NCBI RefSeq assembly: GCF_006438925.1
Contig: NZ_RCZA01000003.1
Coordinates: 224,241 to 288,240 of the forward strand
Reading direction: 5' to 3'
Source: Pseudomonas mandelii
GTDB taxonomy: Bacteria; Pseudomonadota; Gammaproteobacteria; Pseudomonadales; Pseudomonadaceae
Length of the DNA stretch: 64,000 nt
Position numbers and translations under genes: made by a program. Below the pieces are notes generated by a model, which did not search any database, was not told where the DNA came from, and saw only the letters and a list, made by a program, of their open reading frames with translations. Below are positions 9,058 through 17,382 of this stretch, piece after piece (the first letter of the stretch is position 1; each line of letters begins with the position of its first letter).

Positions 9058-10152
9058 TCAGATGTTTGCGCGCAACACGGTGGCCGGCAGCGGCTCACCG
9101 CGCTCGACACTCCCCGCCACCGCATCCATCAAACCACTCAACTCATACCCTTGGGCCTTGAGCCAAGCCTGATCGTAATAGGTGGTGGCATAACGCTCGC
9201 CGCCATCACACAGAATCGCCACGATTGACCCCGACTCCCCCGCCGCCGCCATCTGCTGGGCCGCCATCAACGCGCCGATCAGGTTGGTCCCGCTCGACCC
9301 GCCAACCCGACGTCCCAAACGCTGCGCCAGGTAATGCATGGCCGCCAGAGACAACGCGTCCGGCACTTTGACCATCGCATCGATCACTTTGGGCAGGAAC
9401 GACGCTTCTACCCGAGGCCGACCAATGCCTTCAATCCGCGAACCGCATTCCAGACGCAGACTGGCGTCGCCGGTCTGGTAGTAATCGAAGAACACCGAAC
9501 GCTCGGCATCCGCGCAGAGCACGCGGGTGCAATGCTGGCGGTAACGCACGTAACGGCCCAGCGTCGCGGTAGTGCCGCCAGTGCCGGGGCTGGAGATCAG
9601 CCAGCTCGGCTCGGGGTGCAGTTCGAAGCGCATTTGCTGGAAGATCGACTCGGCGATGTTGTTGTTCGCCCGCCAGTCGGTAGCGCGCTCGGCATAGGTG
9701 AACTGGTCGATGAAATGCCCATCGTGTTCGCGGGCCAGCCGCTCGGATTCGGCGTAGATCTGCGTCGGATCGTCGACCAAATGACTCTTGCCGCCGTAGA
9801 AAGCAATCTGCGCGATCTTCTCTTTGGAGGTGGTCGCCGGCATCACCGCAATGAACGGCAAGCCCAGCAAACTGGCGAAGTACGCCTCGGAAATCGCCGT
9901 CGAACCGCTGGACGCTTCAATCACTGGCGCCCCGGGCTTGAGCCAGCCATTACACAGCGCATACAGAAACAGCGAGCGCGCCAAACGGTGCTTCAGGCTA
10001 CCGGTGGGATGACTGGACTCATCCTTGAAATACAACTCGATGCCCGGAAAACCCGGCAGCGGCAAGGGAATCAGGTGGGTGTCGGCGCTGCGCTGGAAGT
10101 CGGCTTCGATGATCCGGATGGCTTCGCGGGCCCACTGTCGGTTGTCGCTCAT
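9058..10152 (-). CDS. PLP-dependent cysteine synthase/desulfhydrase family enzyme
   Basis: A 364-residue fold-type II PLP enzyme. The cofactor lysine is predicted at residue 54 in HPTGSLKHR. The substrate loop is ASSGSTAIS and the phosphate-binding loop is [14 protein letters not shown]. It is longer than CysK/CysM (about 310 residues) and has the extended form of the L-cysteine desulfhydrase-like group, so cysteine breakdown to pyruvate and sulfide is possible but unproven. The ATG at 10152 starts MSDNRQW; an upstream in-frame start would add 11 residues. Confidence 0.8.
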   Translation of the reverse strand: MSDNRQWAREAIRIIEADFQRSADTHLIPLPLPGFPGIELYFKDESSHPTGSLKHRLARSLFLYALCNGWLKPGAPVIEASSGSTAISEAYFASLLGLPFIAVMPATTSKEKIAQIAFYGGKSHLVDDPTQIYAESERLAREHDGHFIDQFTYAERATDWRANNNIAESIFQQMRFELHPEPSWLISSPGTGGTTATLGRYVRYRQHCTRVLCADAERSVFFDYYQTGDASLRLECGSRIEGIGRPRVEASFLPKVIDAMVKVPDALSLAAMHYLAQRLGRRVGGSSGTNLIGALMAAQQMAAAGESGSIVAILCDGGERYATTYYDQAWLKAQGYELSGLMDAVAGSVERGEPLPATVLRANI

Positions 10153-10304
10153 GGTGGTTTTCTCGTTGAGTCGGCCTTGTTGCAAGGCTCAGCTAACAAG
10201 CTTAGGAAAAAACCTACATCACGCACAGATACAGCTGAGGTTCAATACGCCCGACAACTGCTAGGCTCAGGTCCTTGCCGGCCCTTCGCGTTGTAACGGC
10301 ATAT

Positions 10305-10329
10305 AACAAAAAAGAATATAACTTTTGTT
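10305..10329. promoter_or_regulatory. AT-rich dyad between the PLP enzyme and nhaA
   Basis: AACAAAA (10305-10311), an 11-nt AT-rich centre and TTTTGTT (10323-10329) form a perfect 7-bp inverted repeat in the divergent promoter region. It could be an operator for either gene; no regulator gene sits next to it. Confidence 0.35.
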
Positions 10330-10391
10330 TTAACAACTAACGGTACGGGTTAGGGTGTGCCACCTTTTGAATTCATCGATGGAGAGCGACC

Positions 10392-11579
10392 TTGCCTCTG
10401 CGTAGCACTTTCACGCGTTTCTTCCAGTTGGAAGCTGCCAGCGGACTGTTATTGATCGCCGCTGCTGCCCTGGCTTTGATCATCAACAATTCCCCGCTGT
10501 CGTGGCTTTACAGCAGTTTTCTGGACACTCCGGTCGTGGCGCAGGTCGGCGCGTTACAAATCGCCAAACCGGCGCTGCTGTGGATCAACGACGGCCTGAT
10601 GGCTTTGTTCTTCCTGCTGATCGGTCTGGAAGTGAAGCGCGAAGTTCTTGACGGTCAATTGTCGAAACCGTCGCAAATCGTCCTGCCCGGCGCGGCGGCG
10701 ATTGGCGGCATGGTGGTTCCGGCACTGATCTACTGGTTTCTGAACCGCGAAGACCCGGCAGCCCTGGGTGGCTGGGCCATTCCGATGGCCACCGACATCG
10801 CCTTCGCCCTCGGCGTACTGGCCCTGCTGGGTAAGCGGGTACCGGTGTCGCTGAAGCTTTTCCTGATGACGTTGGCGATTATTGACGACCTCGGCGCAAT
10901 CATCGTCATTGCGATCTTCTACTCGGGTACGCTCTCGACCCTTTCGCTGTCTCTGGCCGCGACGTGCATCGTGGCACTGATCGCGATGAACCGGCTCGGG
11001 GTGGTCAAGCTCGGGCCCTACATGATCATCGGCCTGATCCTTTGGGTTTGTGTGCTCAAGAGCGGCGTCCACGCGACACTGGCCGGTGTGACCCTGGCCT
11101 TCTGTATCCCCCTGCGCACGAAAAACGCCGAACCTTCGCCGCTGCTGACCCTCGAACACGCCCTGCATCCATGGGTGGCCTACGGCATCCTGCCGCTGTT
11201 CGCCTTCGCCAACGCCGGCCTGTCCCTGAGTGGCGTGACCGTCGAAAGCTTCACCCACCACGTGCCGATGGGCATCGCGGTCGGTCTGCTGCTGGGCAAA
11301 ACCCTCGGCGTCTTCGGCCTGACCTGGCTGGCCGTGAAAATCGGCATCGCCACCCTGCCCCAAGGCGCCAACTGGGGCCAGGTGTTGGGCGTGGCAATCC
11401 TCTGCGGCATCGGCTTCACCATGAGCCTGTTTGTCGGTTCCCTGGCGTTTGAGCCGGGTGTCAGTGAATACGCCGGGATGGATCGGATGGGGATTTTGAC
11501 CGGTTCGATACTGGCGGCATTGATTGGTTATGCGGTGACGGCGGCGGCGAGTCGCAAGAGCGCCGCTCTGCAATCCTGA
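10392..11579 (+). CDS. nhaA: Na+/H+ antiporter NhaA
   Basis: A 395-residue inner-membrane antiporter with about twelve hydrophobic segments. The ion-binding aspartate pair is in [10 protein letters not shown] (residues 165-166), and the discontinuous helix motifs around [15 protein letters not shown] and [11 protein letters not shown] are present. It exchanges Na+ for H+ in alkaline or salty conditions. The start is TTG at 10392, with GGAGAG immediately upstream; this rarer start codon is supported by the N-terminus [17 protein letters not shown] lining up with the family. Confidence 0.95.
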   Translation: MPLRSTFTRFFQLEAASGLLLIAAAALALIINNSPLSWLYSSFLDTPVVAQVGALQIAKPALLWINDGLMALFFLLIGLEVKREVLDGQLSKPSQIVLPGAAAIGGMVVPALIYWFLNREDPAALGGWAIPMATDIAFALGVLALLGKRVPVSLKLFLMTLAIIDDLGAIIVIAIFYSGTLSTLSLSLAATCIVALIAMNRLGVVKLGPYMIIGLILWVCVLKSGVHATLAGVTLAFCIPLRTKNAEPSPLLTLEHALHPWVAYGILPLFAFANAGLSLSGVTVESFTHHVPMGIAVGLLLGKTLGVFGLTWLAVKIGIATLPQGANWGQVLGVAILCGIGFTMSLFVGSLAFEPGVSEYAGMDRMGILTGSILAALIGYAVTAAASRKSAALQS

Positions 11580-11700
11580 TAAACAGAGACAACTCTTAGA
11601 GTCATTGAAGACTCGTCCTACAGCCACGATCAGCCTCGTTCGCTAACGTCGCACAGCCTCATTTTTGGGGACTGTCGACGTACGAACGCAAGGAAGATCA

Positions 11701-12891
11701 GTGGCTGGTAATAAGGACATTCCGCGGGTTAAGAACCCTCCGTCAGGCGACGGTCATCACGTCACTCACCGCTTTATGACGGCTACCGAACTGGCCGAGC
11801 GGGATGCCCGACAAAACGCTTACGATGCCATGCTCGCGAGGCAAGACAACTTCGAACGGAGTCGTGAGGTCGTCGCCAAAAAGCACGAAGCCGTTCGCGC
11901 GGGCTGCGTCTTTGCCAAGTCCTGCAAGCTGCCGGACGCCATCATCGATTACTCGAATCCTTCGGGAATGGTGCCCACCGACAGCCTCAAGGACTACGGA
12001 GAAGTCGCCTGGCTCGGTGCTCGCGAAGTAGACGATACCGGGCTACTGAATCTCGAAACCATCAGAGGCAGTACCGTCTCGCTCGGTATCGGTCGAATGG
12101 CGCTTCGCGCCCCGACTATCGCTGTTCCCACCGCAGCACTCGGTGCTGCAGGAACCGCCATATTGGCCGGCCTCGTCGCGTTTTTCTGGACGCCGAGCCT
12201 GGGCGACAGCGCGCTCTATACCGAAGATCAGTTGCGCGCCCTGAAACAGGCTCGAACTCGTGTTCGGCTAAGAGTCGAGCAACAGGCTGACGGCAGTCTC
12301 AAGGGATACGGTTTCTACACCGGGAAGGACCGCGATTGGGAAATGGTTGATGTCGTGCAGTTCAGCTTGCGCGGCAGTCAGCAGGTGGCGGATCTAGGGG
12401 ATGGTATTGAGCTGATCTGGACACCGGCCGTGGATGGTTCAGACATCCTCGGTATTCCAGCGCTGGAAGCTGCGCCGCAAGCACCGCATATTTGGGTTTA
12501 TCCGCCGACGAAAGCGGCGGATAGCATCATCGTGAATCCGGTTTATCCGCCTGAGTACAAGGATTTCATTCTTGTGTTTCCGGTGGGGTCGTTGGTGAAG
12601 CCGGTTTACGTAGTGATGAGCATGCCGGGGGATCATAAGTACTACGATGATCCTGAAACCCTCCCAGGCTTCCCTGATGCATTCCCCGTAAAACCGAAGG
12701 TTTCAGTTCGAGGTGGAGGTAAAAAACGAGCCCGGTGGCTAGACCGCAGAGGCCGTATATATGAGTGGGACTCCAAAAGCGGTGCTGTAGAGCTTTACGA
12801 TAAATTCGGAGTGCATTTGGGCGAATTCAATCACGTAACCGGCGAGCGAACTAAAAAGGCAAAGCCTGGTAGAAAAACCTCAAGAAACTGA
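11701..12891 (+). CDS. S-type pyocin-like toxin with colicin E3-type ribosome-targeting RNase domain
   Basis: A 396-residue protein. Residues 1-60 are polar (NPPSGDGHHV, MTATELAERDARQNAYDAMLARQ). A glycine/alanine-rich hydrophobic stretch lies near 150-170 and a Pyocin_S translocation-type domain covers about 175-310 (FSLRGSQQVADL, PPEYKDFILVFP). The C-terminal 90 residues match the E3 cytotoxic fold: GGGKKRARW, then RIYEWDSKSGAVELYDK, then HLGEF. E3 uses Asp510, His513, Glu517 and Arg545; here the equivalents are D357, S360, E364 and R391, so the His is Ser. No large receptor-binding domain is present. I chose GTG at 11701 because AGGA lies 6 nt upstream. Confidence 0.85.
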   Translation: MAGNKDIPRVKNPPSGDGHHVTHRFMTATELAERDARQNAYDAMLARQDNFERSREVVAKKHEAVRAGCVFAKSCKLPDAIIDYSNPSGMVPTDSLKDYGEVAWLGAREVDDTGLLNLETIRGSTVSLGIGRMALRAPTIAVPTAALGAAGTAILAGLVAFFWTPSLGDSALYTEDQLRALKQARTRVRLRVEQQADGSLKGYGFYTGKDRDWEMVDVVQFSLRGSQQVADLGDGIELIWTPAVDGSDILGIPALEAAPQAPHIWVYPPTKAADSIIVNPVYPPEYKDFILVFPVGSLVKPVYVVMSMPGDHKYYDDPETLPGFPDAFPVKPKVSVRGGGKKRARWLDRRGRIYEWDSKSGAVELYDKFGVHLGEFNHVTGERTKKAKPGRKTSRN

Positions 12892-12902
12892 AGAGAAAAA
12901 TT

Positions 12903-13154
12903 ATGCGCTATCTATCCATCACCGGTTTTTACCCTGATGAAAAACAAGACAATTCATTGCAGTTCCAACTGACCATCAAAGACTATGAGATGAACCAGGC
13001 ATTGGCTCAATTGACCGAGTCAAAAAAACTGGAAGAAATAGAGCCTGGAGAGCTGGAACTGACAGGTGCTCAAATCCTACGGGTTGCCGAACTATTAGAA
13101 ATCGACTTACCCGAGGGGTTGGAATATTTCATAGGCCCCCGTGCCGCGTCGTGA
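12903..13154 (+). CDS. Immunity protein for the adjacent E3-type pyocin
   Basis: An 83-residue acidic protein (SKKLEEIEPGELELTGAQ) that starts 11 nt after the toxin stop with GAAGAG as ribosome site. Size, acidity and position fit a cytotoxin-neutralising partner. It does not look like the Im3/cloacin immunity sequence; it resembles the small family I recall as pyocin S6-type toxin immunity. Base composition is lower in GC than its neighbours, as is common for immunity genes acquired with their toxin. Confidence 0.75.
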   Translation: MRYLSITGFYPDEKQDNSLQFQLTIKDYEMNQALAQLTESKKLEEIEPGELELTGAQILRVAELLEIDLPEGLEYFIGPRAAS

Positions 13155-13169
13155 CAATCCTTAACAAAC

Positions 13170-13207
13170 AAAAACCCCGACCAGTCACCTGATCGGGGTT
13201 TTCTTTT
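13170..13207. terminator. Terminator after the pyocin-immunity pair, usable from both sides
   Basis: AAAAACCCCGA and TCGGGGTTTTCTTTT flank a 12-nt loop. The T-tract serves the + strand, and the mirror A-tract could serve the convergent slyB transcript. Confidence 0.85.
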
Positions 13208-13221
13208 ACCTGTATTCCCGC

Positions 13222-13686
13222 TTAGTGCGAAACGCGGCTAGTCCCATCAACAGTGGCAATCCGCACACGCTCGCCAACACGGAACACTTCGTTCTCCTGA
13301 ACCTGTTGCACGTAGGCGCGCATGCTGCCGTCGTCTTCACGCACGGTGATTTCCACGCCCTGAGTGCGGGTCAGGCCTTCTTCGGCTGCAGAACCTGCCA
13401 GGCCACCGGCGACTGCGCCGATAACGGCAGCAACGATGCTGCCACGACCGCCACCGATAGCGCTGCCGCCAACACCGCCAACCGCCGCACCAGCAAGGCC
13501 GCCGATCGGGGTTTTGGTGCCTTCGATTTTCACCGGTCGCAGGGATTCGATAGTACCCATGCGAACGGTCTGCACGCGACGCGCTTCGTCACGGGAGTAG
13601 GAGTCACCGGTCAGGCTGGACTGGCAACCAGTGAGCAACATCGCCATCGTGGAAAAAGAAGCAATCAGCAGAACAGACTTACGCAT
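13222..13686 (-). CDS. slyB: Glycine-zipper outer membrane lipoprotein SlyB
   Basis: A 154-residue lipoprotein with lipobox LLTGC (Cys near residue 21). The centre is a glycine-zipper region (GGLAGAAVGGVGGSAIGGG...VIGAVAGGLAGSAAEEG) that inserts in the outer membrane, and the C-terminal half forms a small beta domain (VEITVREDDGSMRAYVQQV). SlyB proteins stabilise the outer membrane and are often under PhoP/Mg2+ control. It stands alone. Confidence 0.9.
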   Translation of the reverse strand: MRKSVLLIASFSTMAMLLTGCQSSLTGDSYSRDEARRVQTVRMGTIESLRPVKIEGTKTPIGGLAGAAVGGVGGSAIGGGRGSIVAAVIGAVAGGLAGSAAEEGLTRTQGVEITVREDDGSMRAYVQQVQENEVFRVGERVRIATVDGTSRVSH

Positions 13687-13854
13687 AGCATCAACTCCAA
13701 AGGACAGGTATTCATTAAACTCCGCAGCTTGACGCCTGTCACGGCCTCGCCCGGATAAAATTGGTTTGATTCAGGCCCGGTACAGACACCTCCACGAACT
13801 CACCACACAGTAGTGGCAAATTCCGGTATCTGCGCCGCTGCCCCAAGGATTGTC

Positions 13855-14091
13855 ATGGATTACTTCATCATTGTCGTCACTAGCGTTGCCGGATTGTATT
13901 TCCACTGGTGGCTATACGTGCGGATCAAACGCTGGATGGACCGCGATCTGGCGTTGGCACTGGCGGGTAAAGACGAGCAGAAAAAGGCATTCATGCTCCA
14001 GCAACTGGCGAACGCTCACGCACAGAAGATCAAGCGCCGAGACCTGCCGCAGTGGCTTGAAGCCGCTGCGGCAGGCTATTCCGATCGGTAG
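13855..14091 (+). CDS. Small hypothetical membrane-anchored protein
   Basis: A 78-residue protein. One N-terminal transmembrane helix (MDYFIIVVTSVAGLYFHWWLYVRIKRW) is followed by a charged cytoplasmic tail. AAGGAT lies 5 nt before the ATG at 13855, which is why I reject the longer frame from 13813. I do not recognise the family. It is convergent with pdxH with a 5-nt gap. Confidence 0.65.
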   Translation: MDYFIIVVTSVAGLYFHWWLYVRIKRWMDRDLALALAGKDEQKKAFMLQQLANAHAQKIKRRDLPQWLEAAAAGYSDR

Positions 14092-14096
14092 ACGGC

Positions 14097-14744
14097 TTAA
14101 GGTGCCAGACGTTCAAGAATCCAGTCGGCGCCCTGAAAGCGGTAGTTGAGGCGATCGTGCAGGCGGCTCGGACGGCCTTGCCAGAACTCGATGCGCTCCG
14201 GTAACAAACGGTAACCACCCCAGTGCTCAGGGCAATGAGGTTGCGTGTCGCTGAAACGTTGCTCGGTGTTCTTGAGCAGCGCTTCCAGCTCGGCACGATC
14301 GGCGATCACCCGGCTCTGGGGCGAGGCCCAGGCACCGAGACGACTGCCCAGTGGACGAACCTGGAAGTAGGCGTCGGACTCTTCAGGCGTGACTTTCACC
14401 ACCCGCCCTTCGATTCGCACCTGGCGCTCAAGGGCTGGCCAGAAAAAGGTCATCGCCGCGAACGGGTTCGCGGCCAGATGCTGGCCCTTGGCGCTGTCGT
14501 AGTTAGTGAAGAAGGTGAAACCCTGCTCGTCCAGCCCCTTGAGCAGCAGAATGCGGCAATGCGGCCGACCGTCCTGATCGACGGTGGCCAGGGTCATGGC
14601 GTTGGCTTCCACCGGCGCCTGCTCGGTTTTCACCGCGTCGGTGAACCACTGATGGAACAGCGCGAACGGCTCGGCCGGGGCTTGTGCCTCGGTCAGGCCA
14701 TCACGGGTGTAGTCGCGACGCATATCAGCCAGGCCCTGGGTCAT
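14097..14744 (-). CDS. pdxH: Pyridoxamine 5'-phosphate oxidase
   Basis: A 215-residue FMN enzyme that makes pyridoxal 5'-phosphate in the last step of vitamin B6 synthesis and salvage. Family landmarks: RMRRDY-like start, [42 protein letters not shown], then [18 protein letters not shown] and the C-terminal [16 protein letters not shown], which contacts the substrate. Length matches E. coli PdxH (218). Confidence 0.97.
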   Translation of the reverse strand: MTQGLADMRRDYTRDGLTEAQAPAEPFALFHQWFTDAVKTEQAPVEANAMTLATVDQDGRPHCRILLLKGLDEQGFTFFTNYDSAKGQHLAANPFAAMTFFWPALERQVRIEGRVVKVTPEESDAYFQVRPLGSRLGAWASPQSRVIADRAELEALLKNTEQRFSDTQPHCPEHWGGYRLLPERIEFWQGRPSRLHDRLNYRFQGADWILERLAP

Positions 14745-14768
14745 GGCGCATTCCTTTTGGTTAACGAA

Positions 14769-15881
14769 TTACTTTTTTACAGTATCGGCGGCGGCAGCGT
14801 CTTTTTTCGTGTCGGTAGCGGCTTTGGCGGGAGCAGTCTTCTTCGCCGGAGTCGCAGTTTTAGCCGGCGCTTTCTTTGCAGCGGCTTTCTTGGTCGGGGC
14901 CTTTTTCGCGGCAGGCACAGCGGCTTTCTTCGCAGCAGGCGCAGGGGTGACCGGTTTGACCACTGGCTTGACGTCCTGAGCAACGACCACCTTCACTGGC
15001 GCCGGGGCCGGCATGTTGTACTTGCTCAGCAACGCGACCATGGTGTTTTGCGGGGTCACCAGCAGTTCGACGCGACGGTTCAAGGCACGGCCTTCATTGC
15101 TGTCATTGGCAGCACGCGGAGCTTCCCCACCCATGCCGCGCAGCATCAGGCGATCACGCTGCAGACCGCTGAGGCGGAAAATCGCTGCCACGGCCTGGGC
15201 ACGCTCCTGGCTCAGTTTCACGTTGGCCGGTGCGGCGCCCGACGTATCACTGTGGCCCAGAATCAGTACGGCAGTTTTCGGATCGACTTCAAGGATTTTC
15301 GCGACGCGAGTGAACGGGCCGAGGGTCACCGGCAGCAGCATGGCCGGACGGTCAGGGTTGAACGAGCCGTCTACCGGCGCGGTCACCACCAATACGTTTT
15401 CACGGCGCTCGAGTTGCAGGTTGCTGCCCTTGATCGCTTCGCGCAGACGCGGTTCGTAGTCGTCGAGCCAGGCCTGGGTAACTTTAGGATCAGGCATTGG
15501 CACGGCTTTAGCGGTGCTTTGCTCTTTACCACCGAACGGCCACCACCACTTGCCACCTGTGTCGGCCTCAGCCTTGGCCACAGCGGCAGGTTTGGCTTCA
15601 GGTTTTACCTCTGGTTTTATTTCTGGCTTGGCCGGGGTCTTGTCGGCGGCATCATCGGAACCGAACGGCCAGTACCAATGGCTGGAGCTTTCTGTCTTGG
15701 CCACCGGAGCGGTCGCGGCAGGCTTGAGGGGTGCCGGGGCCGGAGCCGGGTTTTTAGCCGCAACTTTGTCGGAGGAACCGAACGGCCACCAGCTGCTGCC
15801 ATCCGAGTCATTTTGTGGAGTTTGTGCGCAACCGGTAATAGCGAAGCACAGGGCCAAAGCGAGAGTTTTATTGGATGACAT
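14769..15881 (-). CDS. OmpA-family lipoprotein with WPFG repeats and a Lys/Ala-rich tail
   Basis: A 370-residue protein with lipobox AITGC (Cys near 18). Residues 20-130 hold three aromatic motifs (SSWWPFGSS, HWYWPFGSDD, KWWWPFGGKE) separated by Ala/Pro/Lys linkers. Residues about 150-300 form an OmpA-C peptidoglycan-binding domain (ILGHSDTSGAAPANVKLSQERAQAV, then RALNRRVELLV). The last 60 residues are a histone-like KKA/PAKKA tail. The ATG at 15881 begins a proper signal peptide. It probably tethers the outer membrane to the cell wall; the tail's partner is unknown. Confidence 0.85.
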   Translation of the reverse strand: MSSNKTLALALCFAITGCAQTPQNDSDGSSWWPFGSSDKVAAKNPAPAPAPLKPAATAPVAKTESSSHWYWPFGSDDAADKTPAKPEIKPEVKPEAKPAAVAKAEADTGGKWWWPFGGKEQSTAKAVPMPDPKVTQAWLDDYEPRLREAIKGSNLQLERRENVLVVTAPVDGSFNPDRPAMLLPVTLGPFTRVAKILEVDPKTAVLILGHSDTSGAAPANVKLSQERAQAVAAIFRLSGLQRDRLMLRGMGGEAPRAANDSNEGRALNRRVELLVTPQNTMVALLSKYNMPAPAPVKVVVAQDVKPVVKPVTPAPAAKKAAVPAAKKAPTKKAAAKKAPAKTATPAKKTAPAKAATDTKKDAAAADTVKK

Positions 15882-15993
15882 TGGATATCCACAACATAAG
15901 TAATGAAAAATCAGGCCGGACTGACCCGGATAAACAGACGCTTGGAAAGCATAAAGGCCTTGGGGTTCCGGCCCTGGAACCCCTGAGCGCGTT

Positions 15994-17139
15994 TTATAGA
16001 CAAGTGGCCAGTGCCCGCACAAGCTTTTGCGCGCGCGGATCCATCAAGACGTACGGCCCTAAGGTATTTGTCACAAAGCCGAAGGCCACATCGTGTTCCG
16101 GGTCAGCAAAACCGGTGGAACCGCCCGCACCCGGATGACCGAACGCACGAGGGCCGAGGCCGTAGGTGGCGTTGGGGACGTCCGGTTGATCGAGCATGCA
16201 ACCCAGGCCGAAACGGGTCCGGGTCAGTAAAGTCTTGTCCTCGCCGAGGCTGTGCTCGCGCGTCAGCTCCTCGAGCATTTCGCTTTCCAGCAAGCTGCCA
16301 TCGAGCAGACCCGCATAGAACCCGGCCAGGCTACGGGCATTTCCATGGCCATTGGCGGCCGGCTGCTGCATGCGTCGCCACTCGGGTTTGTTGGTGCTGG
16401 TCATGATCGACGGCGGGTTAGTGAACGCCCTCGTAGTCATGGCGTTCGGCTCGCGCATGGTCACTTGCAGCAAGCGCTGGGCGGCGGCATCGCCGACATT
16501 GCCCTTGCCACGGGCGATGTGCGCCACGCGATGGAACTCCTGGTCCGCCAGGCCGACGTGGAAATCCAGGCCCAAAGGCTTCGCAACCCGCGCCACGATG
16601 GACTCACCCGGGCCACGTCCGTCGGCACGACGCAACAATTCACCCACCAGCCAGCCGTAGGTGATAGCCGCATAACCGTGGCCAACCCCTGGCGTCCACC
16701 ACGGCTCTTCGGCGGCCAGGGCGTCAACCATAGTTTGCCAGTCGTAAAGGGCTTCCGGGGCCAACAGCTCACGCAGTGCCGGCAGACCGGCCTGATGGCA
16801 GAGCAATTGACGCAGGGTCACGGACTCTTTGCCGGCGGCGGCGAACTCTGGCCAGTAGCGGGCAACCGGGGCATCCAGTTGCAGCTTGCCTTCGGCCACC
16901 AGTTGCAGGGCGGTCACCGCGGTAAAGGTTTTGGTGCAGGAGAACAGGTTGGCGATGGTGTCGCTGTGCCAGGCTTCGGTGCCATCCTTGTCAGCGCTAC
17001 CGGCCCAAAGGTCGACCACGGTTTCACCGCCAATCTGGATGCACAACGCTGCGCCACGTTCCTGTGGATCGTTGAACAGCGCCGCGAAAGTCTCACGCAC
17101 CGCTTCGAACTTCAGCTCGTAAAAACCCTGAATCTGCAC
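15994..17139 (-). CDS. Serine hydrolase of the beta-lactamase/EstB family
   Basis: A 381-residue enzyme. The catalytic SxxK motif is SCTK (in NLFSCTKTFTAV, near residue 70), and a Tyr-containing motif follows at YAAITYGWLVG. Family members are esterases or D-aminopeptidase-like hydrolases rather than true beta-lactamases; substrate unknown. No signal peptide is seen, so it is probably cytoplasmic. I chose GTG at 17139 because GAGGAG lies just upstream and homologues start at QIQGFYELKFE. Confidence 0.85.
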   Translation of the reverse strand: MQIQGFYELKFEAVRETFAALFNDPQERGAALCIQIGGETVVDLWAGSADKDGTEAWHSDTIANLFSCTKTFTAVTALQLVAEGKLQLDAPVARYWPEFAAAGKESVTLRQLLCHQAGLPALRELLAPEALYDWQTMVDALAAEEPWWTPGVGHGYAAITYGWLVGELLRRADGRGPGESIVARVAKPLGLDFHVGLADQEFHRVAHIARGKGNVGDAAAQRLLQVTMREPNAMTTRAFTNPPSIMTSTNKPEWRRMQQPAANGHGNARSLAGFYAGLLDGSLLESEMLEELTREHSLGEDKTLLTRTRFGLGCMLDQPDVPNATYGLGPRAFGHPGAGGSTGFADPEHDVAFGFVTNTLGPYVLMDPRAQKLVRALATCL

Positions 17140-17274
17140 CCGCAACTCCTCTGGATAATGTTCTACAAAGTGGCCGCATTGTTCCAGCCCTAGAGGGTTT
17201 TGGGAACTATGGCGGGCTGGGCGGTCGCCCACCTATGGATTGGATCAGATCTTTAGGGTGCCTTGGCGGACGCC

Positions 17275-17358
17275 TTCGCGAGCAAGCCCGCTCCCACATT
17301 CGACCGAGTTCTTTCAGAAAGAATGCGATTGAATGTGGGAGCGGGCTTGCTCGCGAAG
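17275..17358. repeat. REPIN, family B variant (AAGCCCGCTCCCAC)
   Basis: Inverted arms TTCGCGAGCAAGCCCGCTCC... and its complement. Both arms carry the same change from the more common AGGCTCGCTCC form, so the pair varies as one unit. Confidence 0.9.
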
Positions 17359-17382
17359 AACGATAACGCGGTCTAACAGGAC

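Noticed and set aside
11580..11700. SOS (LexA) or PrtN P-box control of the pyocin
   Set aside because: I found no CTGT-N8-ACAG nor a repeated P-box in this stretch.
11665..11700. TTG at 11665 as start of the pyocin
   Set aside because: No ribosome site; GTG at 11701 has AGGA at proper distance and fits homologous N-termini.
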